From Macrocystis pyrifera (lineage: Eukaryota > Sar > Phaeophyceae > Laminariales > Laminariaceae), in NCBI GenBank assembly GCA_031763025.1, contig JASSKH010000001.1, forward strand, positions 18,825,142 to 18,889,141: a stretch of 64,000 nt of DNA, given 5' to 3'. Position 1 is the stretch's first letter, and every line of letters starts with the position of its first letter. Of the stretch, positions 11,365 through 21,500 are shown piece by piece. The notes beneath the pieces were generated by a model. That model did no database searches, was not told the DNA's origin, and was given only the letters and a program-made list of their open reading frames with translations. The translations under genes were made by a program, and so were the position numbers.

Positions 11365-12375
11365 CATTAAATTATTAGCTCTCATGTAAAGGAGTCCGTG
11401 GTCACACGACGGTGATAGAGCCCTAGGAAGATGTGAGAAAACCAGTTTAAAAAACAAGATTCGGCTGAGAAGCACCATGCTTCCTACCTATAAGCATACA
11501 TGAGGCGAAGAAGGCGCACACAAAATGGAATCAATGTGCAGACTGAACTAACATGGCCGCCGGTATTCACTCAACTACATAACCGAGTTCCCCCCCGTTC
11601 CCACTACTAACCAACTCGTGACTTCTGACAGCTGCGGTTGTTGTCTGGAGTGTGTACGACCGGCAACACTACAAATGCTAGTGGTGTAAATATCGTCAAG
11701 TGTCACGTACATACTACTGTCTCGTACAAACAAAAAAAAAAGAGAAGGAAAACGATTACTGCTGTGCTCTTCTCGTGAATTATTGATGATGTGCGCTCCG
11801 GTCGTGGGTGTCCATGGGCCGTCCTGCCGCCGTTCTCCAAGGCCGGCTCGCCACCTTAGCCCCATCGACCCGCTCCTTCGCTCGTGCTCTCGTTGCCACT
11901 TCTTTCCAGTTGGTTCCTCTTCTCCCCCGTCCCGAAACCCAAAATGCTCCTCACGCTTGCGATTCTGATTGGAAAACAAAACTTCTCGTGCGGGTTGAGT
12001 TCAGTCCGTTTCTTCCGCGCTCGTCAACGCTCTGTCTCCTTCCAACCGGCGCAATACACTGGGTCGTAGTTTGGTGGCCCGTGGTAGCTCCTGCCCCCTC
12101 GCACGGGCATCTCGGTTGAGCATTGCTGCTCTGCCGCTGCTGCCTCAAAACGACGCGCGAATTGCAGGTGTCCGTGCCTGACTCACCACGTACGACCCAA
12201 CTCTACTGCCAAGAGTAAGCCCCGCGGCCACACGCAGCAGCAAGAAAGCAACACTCCTTGAGAGCGAGTCCGGCCTTACCCCCGCCAGAAAGACCTACCC
12301 CACTCGCTGTAATCCTCATGGGGCATGCCATACGACATGTCGCGCGGCATGCCTTGCCTACGCAGCGAGGGGAAC
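11365..12375 (-). repeat. Interspersed repeat R1, full-length minus-strand copy
   Basis: Read on the minus strand it begins with gttcccctcgctgcg at 12375 and ends near tgtgaccacggactccttt at 11400, about one kilobase in all. It gives the clearest limits of the family. A 134-codon open frame on the minus strand (11979-11575) is shared only in part with other copies, so I do not call it a gene. Confidence 0.65.
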
Positions 12376-13165
12376 CAAGGATATATTGATATATTTATAT
12401 ATGTTAATGAGTGATGAATTGGGCTACGATAATTACATCGATCTTATTCAATCGTTGTTGTGTCTTCATCACGGGCTACGCCAAACCTTGTCAATTGATC
12501 AAAATCGACAACCATTATACGAAGTACCTGGTATATTACGGTGAATTTTGGGAAACTCTTTCTGAGCTCTCCGAACTGGGTGTTGTGTTCAGGCCGAACG
12601 TACGCGTTTTACTCGGCGGGACAGCCAAAAATAAAAATACCGGTAGACTCCTCAAAATGCTCCCCGGCGTTTTTTCGAGAGCTTTCTGTGCCAATTTCCC
12701 GTTTCTGGAGCGTCCTGGTTTGATTTTCGGAGCATTCAATCCGTTTTCTCTGGAGGGTCAAACATAAGGATATTTGTTAGCACTGGGGCCAGAAATATTT
12801 GATCTCTGAAATTTTTTATGAGCAATCAAGATGTCCTCAGAACTGGAAATATGGACGAACAGCAGTCCAATGACGACTCTGGAGAAACGGAAACGTGCTA
12901 GAGAAAGCCCTAGGAAAACTAAGGAAGAGGCCTACCGATGTTTATATTAGTCCCGTCGAGTAAATCGGGGAATTTCAGCGAAAAACAAACATTTCTGAGA
13001 CCCCTTGAGAAATTCCCTATAAATAAATTACTAACAGATGGTAAGTTGTTGGTAAGTTTGAGTCTCGCGGATATCTCGGGTCGAGTCGGAAAAGAAAGGT
13101 TGAAACGTTTTATTTATTTTGCTTCTTTGAACAATGGTTGTTTTCGTTCTATCACCAACTCGGAA
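12376..13165. other. Gene-free stretch with an unassigned open frame
   Basis: A 118-codon open frame on the plus strand (12411-12767) has no recognisable domain. The remainder is AT-rich and unassigned. The rest of the interval gives no repeat match that I can see. Confidence 0.3.
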
Positions 13166-13169
13166 ATCA

Positions 13170-13396
13170 AATAGTCTTTGGTCACACAGCACTGAAATGA
13201 TCCTGGAGCCCTAGGAAGATCCGACCAAAAAAAATAAAAATAAAATAATTATGGCAAGCACGACACATATATATTAGCACGACACCTCCCACCATAAATG
13301 AAGCACACAAAATGAATTCGATGTGCAAACATGCGGGCATAGAGTTCCCCCCGTTCCCACAACTAACCAACTCGAAGCCACTACCCTGATACAGCA

Positions 13397-13442
<46 letters not shown>

Positions 13443-14050
13443 GGATTGTGGCCTGCACCGTACGAAACGCACAGTACACGGTAGTCGCGAACATAAACAC
13501 GAAGACGCCTTGTGCCTGGAGCGCTGTCAGAGTGATGACTCGTGTCCGTAATACTTCGAACATCGCGAACATCATGCAATGAAAAAGTAGCAATCGAGCC
13601 AAAAAACAGCAAACAAATATGAACGCAATGGGTGCGGCGCAGCTATGCAGTACGATACCACGTCCCTGAACACGAGTTGTCCAATATTTGCAGGGGTCAT
13701 CTCCCTTGAAGGATATACAACTCGTCAACATTATTTCCAAGACTACTAGTAAATGGTGGTGATGAGGCGCGACCAGTACCTGCAGTAGTATATGGTACTG
13801 CCTTGAAAGAAACAAAATTTTGAGAAAAACCAAGACTACTGTTGCTTTACTCGTGATGGTGTGCTCGCCGGTCGTGGGTCTCCTCGCGCCGCCCTACTGC
13901 CGTTTTTCATGATCGCCTCATTGCCTCAGCCCAACCGGCCCACTCCTTCGTATATGCTCTCATTGATATTTTCTTCCAGTTGGTTGCCGTTCTGCCCCGT
14001 CCCGAAGCAAAATGCCTCTCGTACTTGCAGTTCTGATCTGAAAAAAAAAA
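13170..14050 (-). repeat. Interspersed repeat R1, minus-strand copy
   Basis: The tail lies at 13180 (tggtcacacagcactg, gagccctaggaagatc) and the body runs up to 14050, with ccccgtcccgaagc and gttgccgttctgcccc shared with the other copies. The 5' terminal part is lost. A TTG microsatellite sits at 13396-13442. It faces the plus-strand copy at 14260-15050, so the two form a head-to-head pair around a ~200-bp spacer. Confidence 0.6.
13396..13442. repeat. (TTG)n microsatellite
   Basis: About fifteen ttg units run here with one variant (atg). On the minus strand this gives an Asn or Gln run in open frames that are not otherwise supported. Confidence 0.9.
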
Positions 14051-14259
14051 AATTCTCGATCAGGTTTGTCAGTAGCGTTACTACGTTACTACGTATAGTG
14101 TTTCTTGTTTGTGACGCCTTGGTATATCATATAGTTTGCAGTGGTTCACGAGATTCGACATCTGGAAGCTTTCTCCTTTTCGCTGGCCAGGCTCGTATGT
14201 GTGGATACAATATCGATATCATATACCAGTACAGGCTACGTCACCGTGTACTATACTCC

Positions 14260-15050
14260 GTTCTCCTCGTCGCCTCGGCAAGGGATGTTGCGAGGCATGC
14301 CCCATCAGGCTTACAGCTAGTGGGGTAGGTCGTTCTGGCGTGTGTATGGCCGGACTCACCCTCAAGGAGTGATACATTCTTGCTGCTTGATGTGGTCGCG
14401 AGGCTCAGGCGGCAGTGCTATTGGGTCGTACGTTGTGCGTCAGGCACGGAGACGTACGATTCGGGTGTCTTTTAGTAGGTAGCAACGGCACAGCAGCAAT
14501 GCACAATCGATACCTGGTATGTCCGTACGCGGAGGCAGGCACCACCACGGGCCAAACTACGACACAGTTTATTGCGCTGGTAGAAGGCTGGGTTCGAAGA
14601 TTAGGGAAGAGGGAGAGAGAGCGTAGACGAGCGGGGAAGAGACGGGTTGGATTCACACAGCGCGAGAGTTTTCGTTTTTCAGGTCAAAACCGCAAGTGCG
14701 AGGGGAATTTTTATTTTCGGGACGGGGGAGAAGGGCAACCGACTGGAAGAGAGCCGGCAACGAGGGCACGTGCAAAGGAGCGGGCCGATTGGGCTCAAAG
14801 ACGATGAGGTAACCATGGAGAACGGCAGTAGGACGGCACACGGAGACCCATGACTGGCGCGCACACCATCACGAGAGAAGAAGCAGTCTTCGTTATTTTT
14901 CTGGTTTTGTTTCTCACGAAAAGCAGTAGTATGCACTTGTTGTTAACGTCACTGGTCTTTGTAGTGTTGGCGAGTTGTATACCCTTCATGGGGAACTACC
15001 CCTGCATTTGTGCGGGACGTGGTATCATGTTGTTGTTCTCACATTAACTC
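14260..15050 (+). repeat. Interspersed repeat R1, plus-strand copy
   Basis: The copy begins gttctcctcgtcgcctcggc and carries gccaaactacgacacagttt, gaaaagcagtagtatgcac and gttgtatacccttcatggg, in the same order as at 4301-5030. It stops short of the family's usual tail. Confidence 0.65.
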
Positions 15051-15084
15051 ATTGCCCCAATACAATGTATTCTGTGGTGGCAGG

Positions 15085-15860
15085 ACAGGCTCCAAAAACC
15101 GTGGGGTGGAAGAATACCGCGGTAGAAATGAAAACAAGCAAATATTATTACACATGATACTGAAGTACCTCTACACCTCAGACAAAAATAAAACAAGTGA
15201 AGTCACCGCACGTACGTATCAGTCAGGTATACAAGTCGCGATAGAAACCGAGAAGACCGCAGACTGGCCAGAAAGGAATAGAAAGGTTAAACAAAAGACA
15301 ACTCGACGTCCAAAAATAGAATGGGAAGTCGAAAAAAATATAAAATAAAAAATGGCAGAAAAGCAATCAATTCAAGTAAGAAAGCAAGAAAGCGAGAAAG
15401 GAAACACACAAGAGAGTGCGCAGATTTTCGCGTCCTGTAGGATCGCAAGCTACGCGAGGGGTGTAGAACGAACAGAGATAATCACCAAAAAACACAAACA
15501 TACTTACTCCGCTATTGGGAACACCAGAGAAACTAAAAGGAAACTAATACTCGTAGACAAAGAACGAAAAAGAAGACGACGAAGCAAACCTAAAAAGGAA
15601 AAGCAGATACCTGTACCAAAATGCAAAGAGCAAGATACAGACAGAGACACAAAGCGGGGCAAAACGGGAAGAAAGCAAACAAAATGAAAAAATTAAAAAG
15701 GCAGAAAAGGGACAAAAAGGGGGGAGGGGGGGACAGATAATACGGAAGACAGGCACTGGTGCATACAGACACGCAAGGTTGCCCGGGTGGCACCATGCTA
15801 ATTTCTTGGGTCCCGTACGTAGAAAGGAGCGCATCATGACGATGATGGCCATACCCAGGC
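15085..15860 (-). repeat. Interspersed repeat R3, purine-rich on the plus strand
   Basis: The stretch is strikingly rich in A and G on the plus strand. Its reverse complement matches 41590-42345 over most of its length, with landmarks gaagtacctctacacctcag, gcgatagaaaccgagaagac, gtgcgcagattttcgcg and tgatggccatacccaggc. Long open frames in it reflect the lack of T on one strand and are not evidence of coding. After it, 15860-16140 contains poly-C runs and no gene. Confidence 0.7.
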
Positions 15861-16139
15861 TCCAGTCTGTTGGGCAGACCGCCTCTTCCCTCCCCCCCCC
15901 CTACTCCTCCCCCCCCCCCTTTCCCCTCCCCCTGACACCTCGCTCCGTCTCGAAAGGGATGCGTGGTCAATGGTCAAATGACTAAGGCAAGCAACAAATG
16001 AGTACGCCCCCCCTCTCATCCATCGCCCCCCTATCGCCCCTGCCATTCTGGGCACGTGCATTGGTGTCAACGGTCATAGTCGCGGTTGCAGCCATCCTGT
16101 GCCGCTAAGCCATTTCCGCATGAAGACCTTCGCCCCTCC

Positions 16140-16315
16140 GTCGACCCGTCGGAACCATCATAGGTGTGCTGCATATTGTGCGTCAGACAGTCCGGGGACA
16201 GATGGTGATGTTGATTTTGTTTTTTTTACTGTTGCTAGGGTTCCCGCACCTTTGTGTGGCTACGAACTCCTTCGTTTCGAGAGTTAATGTGAACACAACA
16301 ACAACGACAAGAAAG
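16140..16315 (+). repeat. R1 repeat tail, upstream of gene A
   Basis: It includes cataggtgtgctgca (also at 5048) and the tail cctttgtgtggctacgaac. An R1 tail also precedes gene B at 50715-50935, so this may be an old landmark shared by both duplicated blocks. Confidence 0.5.
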
Positions 16316-16899
16316 AACATAACATTATCTGTTTTACTTGCGCGTTTTGTCTAAAGCAGCATCTAATAATGTATCAGATGGCATGTCGATGACACGTGAC
16401 TTGTTGCCAAGATACGAGGGGCTTCATCGCTGAATATTCTATCGCCGACAGGCCTCAACGCTCGACGTTGTTTTACCATTCTCCAATCGAAAAAAATACG
16501 TTTTCTAATTATATTTCCAATTTGTATCTTATTTTTCTCGACATTTATTTATGTCTCCACTTTCCAGTCGGAAAATATTGGTCTCCAGAGCTCCTATTCA
16601 TATTTTAATCTGTGAACCCGGATGTTTAAGTTGGTAGGCTGTTCAGATATTTTTGCTTCCTGTTGGGGTGATCTTACTAGTAATAGTATATTCATCCTCC
16701 ACGCCTGCCTGGTATTGTACACCTACCGCGGAACAGCGCTGTTCGAGTGACTCCAACACGGGCAGCCGGCAGCACGTGGAGAAAGCCTATACATGTTAAA
16801 CCTCTGGTATTGCTTGGAGGGTTGAGCACACTAGTTGTATGTAGAAGCGTGATGGTTGATGAGCATATACATTATTTCGAGAACTGGGAGTAGAAATAT

Positions 16900-18435
16900 G
16901 ACACTTGACGTATGTATTTGATTAGTAGCCCCTGTTATGGTCAAGCCGGATTTATCAGGAAACTGTGATTGAGTGGTAGGCTCACGTAGGAGTTTAGCGA
17001 AAATGTACAATGACGTAGGAAATAGAGTATGGGACTCTTGCAAACAATATTCGCTCTTTGAAGTTTCTAAACGTGCTGCAAATAGACTGCAGCGCCAGAT
17101 CTGAAAACCATCGAGCTTTGTGGTCCTCCTTAGCCTTGGTTAAATCGTACTATCAATAGGCTCTCTCGCGTGAAATGAGACATCAGCCATCTTGGAAGTT
17201 TTTTCTGTTTAGTTATCCATGCTGCTGGCTCGTAATTTGATGTTTTGCAACCCACACGGGGAGTCAGGTGTGGCAGCCTACGACTGTCGTTGGGCGCCCC
17301 CGACGACGTGTCACGCACCATCGGGAACGTCCCTCAACTTCGCGGGCTGCAGTTTTCTGCAGAGCGCTGTCGCTGTCCCCAAGTGAAGTGTAAAGTTGAC
17401 TGTTCAGTTGGGGGCTGTTTTCTGTCTCGCTTTGTGTGCATCCCGAACTTCAATCATTATCGACTGCTGCAGCACCTCAACGTCCGGGTGTAGGTCCCTA
17501 TTAAGACACAGACAAAGATCTATCTGAAGACATTCACAAGCTATTGTTATGGAACAATTTGGGTCGCCACCTACCTGCTCTCTCCTAGACACCAACTGAC
17601 CAAGCTTATGTTGCAAAAACACAGCGTGTCATACAGCGACGGATAATTCTTTCGTATTGAGCTTATAGATCTCCTTTTCAAGGAAACGCGGGGATGGGCG
17701 ATGGATTGTATCCTCTGTTCGTTCATTATAGTGGCATTCCTAGTCGACTGGTAATAGTCATTAAAAACGTCCATACTGTATAAAAGAAACGAATGAAATA
17801 CTCAGTACCGCTGACATTCTGACTACTTAAGCTCGGGTCTTCCCCCTCAAAATAATTATTCCTGATACACAATTTCACTAAACGCCAAGCCGAGAGTGTC
17901 CAGCCGGTTCCTTGTCACGCGTCGAAGACAAGGTATTCAACCAAACAGCCATCCTCGTGACCCAGTAATGTACACTGGCGTAGTAGACGATGTCTTCGCC
18001 GAGGTGTTGCCTGGTTGAATGTCTGAGATGCATCTTGATCTATGATACTTTAAGCAGACAATTTGTCTTAGATTGAATCACTCTGCACACAAATATATGT
18101 GCCTTGACATGGCTCTGGTCCTTGCATGTTGCATCTGGTGCGTCACATGCCACGGTTGTGGTATTTCCCAGTCAACGATCGTTGCGAAAATCACGCATTG
18201 TGGTAGCAGCTCTTCTGGTTTGCATCACTGAAACCTCTGCAACGATGCATCACCAGGTTAGTATGGCCATTCGAACGCTTTGGCGCTGTACCGTTTCAGA
18301 GACCCTAAGATGAAACAACAGGCGGTCGTAGGGAGGGTGTGGACGAAAGGAAGGGATGCCTTCACATATGGTTTCCCGTATTAGCATGCGTACAAGTATT
18401 CCGTTAGTAACCATATCGGCGATAGCCAGGGCCTG
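16900..18435 (+). other. Upstream flank of gene A, duplicated before gene B
   Basis: The sequence is alignable, with many indels, to 51080-52998: aatagagtatgggac, cacggggagtc, ttcgcgggctg, gttcagttgggggctgtttt, tcacaagctattg, and gcaacctcacc-like words appear in the same order. No open frame is conserved between the two copies, so it is best read as non-coding upstream DNA. A third, partial match lies at 28130-28385. Confidence 0.6.
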
Positions 18436-18559
18436 AACGTTTATCAAAAACGCGTCTTACAGAATACGGAGCTGCAAAGCGCCTACCCGATAAACTGGGA
18501 GAACATCGCATAGCTAACGTCGTACACCCCTCGCTTCTCCCCCCACTCCAGCAACAATC
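18436..18559 (+). promoter_or_regulatory. Proximal promoter / 5' leader of gene A
   Basis: These 124 bases are almost identical to 52999-53122 in front of gene B, although sequence further upstream has diverged strongly. Landmarks are gaacgtttatcaaa, acgcgtcttacaga, ggagctgcaaagcgcctacc and gctaacgtcgtacacccc. The sudden rise in conservation suggests a core promoter plus 5' untranslated region. No TATA box is evident at a fixed distance, and the transcription start is not known. Confidence 0.55.
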
Positions 18560-21500
18560 ATGAGGACGTCAAGTGCGATGCAAGCATTGCTCATGCTCGT
18601 GCTTATGGTGGGATGCTTTGTGGCGGAGTCTGCAAGACACCGGATTAAGGTCAGGGAAAATAGGGCGACCTACAGGATCGACTGGTGGGACAGCGGTCGC
18701 AGTGAGCCTTATCGAATTATTTACAAGAAAAACGGCCTGAAATCGACCTACAAGTTCCACGAATCGGGCCACATGGAATCTCTTGTTGTCGGTTCGACCA
18801 AGTATACATTTGACTACGACACTGAGGATGCCAATGGCTTGCCGGAGGTAGAAGAGTCATCCACCGGATCCCGGATGCTTCTTGCGTTTGAAGAAGACGA
18901 GGCCTTAGAAGAGGTTCACTTCGATCACCGCCGTCTTTATGACTGCGCCGACTGTGAGAACACGTGGGACACCCTGTGTGGCGTAGGTATCGTGGACGTG
19001 TGTGACTGGGTGCCACTTCTGCCCAACATTTTCAACGAGGACGCGGTCACTTCGCTGACGATAATGTGCAAAGGGATGGGAAAAGCTTGCCGAGACTCAG
19101 CAATCGACACGTGCGAAGGGCAGTGCGATGCAGGTGATTTGCGTATTATGTGATGCTTCTCTCGGGATGTTATATAGAAGGTACAAGTACTGCGAAAACC
19201 GATATGCGTTGACTGTTTCACAGTTTAATATATCTGTCGATAACGTCCGCAGCGTTCTCCTCCGACCAACACCCCTACCCCGCCACGTCCCCCACCCGCC
19301 TTTACTGCCGTCACGTACCGTGTTGCTGAACGACTCCCTGTTTTGTTTTCTCTCAGGACCTGCTCCCGCACCGACTCCAGCCCCAAGTGAGAAAACTACA
19401 CCCGTAACATGTAACCAGCGGTCGGTTGTTGAGATGCCCACTGGACTACTTAGTTGTTGGTACATATTTACCAGATGTCTATGAATGCCTTCCGTGTTTA
19501 GAAAACGTACAATCTCACGAACGACGCTTGTATGATGCGATCGACACCACTGTCGAGAGGATTAGGTAACAGCTTCTTCAGCTAGAGAGCAACACCTTTG
19601 ATACTGGTAATCGTTCTAGACATACTCCTAACAGCCCTGCGCCCCATCGAAATGCCTTGACATTGTACCGGCAGGCGCATGCAATCCTAATCCGTGCCAG
19701 AACGGCGGATCGTGCTCCCTTGACCCCGCCGGTGGACACACATGCTCGTGCGCATCCGGCTACGGAGGCATGGCTTGCCAGACTGAGACATCATGTGAGC
19801 GAACATCGCCGGGAGTAGCATTTACCAAAGTTTAGTGTGGAGGGTCAAATGTTAGAGACGAAGGTGGTTTCAGCAAGTAGACGGAATGTTCTCAACTTCC
19901 GACCCTAATATGACGCGTTATCACCGATGACGGCTTCAACAATGACGCCCCTGTTTGGGTATTTGGCCGTCCCGGTGTACGCTTGTTAATTTCGACTTTC
20001 CATCGCCGCAGCCTTGGCCTCGTTCTACATCGAGATCGACTATATCGGGACTTGGACGGCTGCACGCAGGGCCGTCTTCCAATCTGCTGCTGACAGGTAC
20101 CACGACGTTCGCTGTTCACGCAAACCCCTGTGTGCCTCCACACACTGGCGATCGTGGACACTCGTAAGCAGTGTTGGTTCTCCAATATCTCGGTGAAAAC
20201 ATTGTTTGCGCTGAAAAAACAAAAATACTGCTGCAACTTTAACGTCAAAGCTGGCCTTTGTCGACGGCTTCCCGCTTGTGCCCGCACAGACTACTAGCTG
20301 TTTTAATGAAGCATCAAGCTGTCATATTCGCAGCGTTGCCGCAGATATTGAGTGAGCTTTCTGTTTTCCCTACATGCTTGTCGTATATGATCACGATATT
20401 TCTAGTGTATTTATTATCGCGACAATTCGCATTGCCGTGTTACTATGCCTATATAGACTGTTTGGTGTCATGTGACCACTCGAACAAAACAATAATCGCG
20501 CGTACAGGTGGTCCGAGGTTATCACCCACGTACCTTGCGGAGGAACCGCCGACGCCCCGGCCGGCCGCCTCCTGATCAGCGCTACGCTTGAGCCCATCGA
20601 CGGGATAGATGGGATTCTCGGCTCTGCTGGTCCATCTTATATCTGGAGCGCGTGCCGAACGATCAGCTGGTTAGGAAATATGCGGTTTGATATCGCCGAC
20701 ATCGCCGGCATGGAATCGAGGGGCATATTCGAAGGTGTTATCTTGCACGAAATGGGACACGTCATCGGTGTCGGGTAAGTGCATGAGAAACAGTGGTTTC
20801 ATATGCAATATCGAGTATGTCTGGGCCATACGCATACCATATAGTTGCGAGAGGCATGCGTAGTGTAATATCTGTTTGATGGTTCTAAGCATTCGACTAC
20901 ACGTTTTATGATGCTGTGACGACCAAGGACTCATCTGAACCAATTGATGGGGTCTGTACCCGCCTTCATTGTTCCATGGTTTATATACTGGTTCTTCAGG
21001 CCGGCCCCACCTGAGTGGGGAGACTTACGAAACTCACGTACTACCATGGTCACGTGGTCGATGGGCCCAGCGTTGGAGTACACATCAAACCTCCTCATGT
21101 AATTACTTATTACCTAATTTGAAACACACGTTGCCAAATCGAGAGGCACTTACGACAGGGTCACACCCCTTTTTCTGCACCTATACATATTTCGGGGATA
21201 TTTATCCGTCAAAACGTGTACACATACAAACATATGCACACGTTTGTTGAGGTCGACTGTGAGCGATTGAAGAGCGTGTGGTTACGCCTGACTTTGAGGC
21301 ATTTTCCACCTAGACCATAACCAGGTGTACCTCTCGGGGGGTTGTGTCCTCCTCGGGCCTCCCCTTGCTCTCTTCTGCGAATCTGCCGTCGGCGGTCTCG
21401 GACATGATCGCGTCGAATTCAAGCGCAGCGTGTTGTAATCGCGTTTTGGCAAATTTATCCCGATCTCAAGCGTCTATTCGTGCAAGAACAAGGTTATCAG

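Noticed and set aside
13274..13833. Minus-strand protein with Asn or Thr runs
   Set aside because: The runs come from a TTG microsatellite inside repeat R1. Other R1 copies lack the frame.
15352..15970. Open frames of over 100 codons on both strands in the purine-rich R3 repeat
   Set aside because: Composition explains them: one strand is nearly free of T. The inverted copy at 41.6-42.3 kb does not keep the frames.
18717..19221. Minus-strand open frames opposite exon 1 of gene A (and the same opposite gene B)
   Set aside because: They are conserved only because the plus-strand exon is. The plus strand has a signal peptide, cysteine spacing and correct splice phases.
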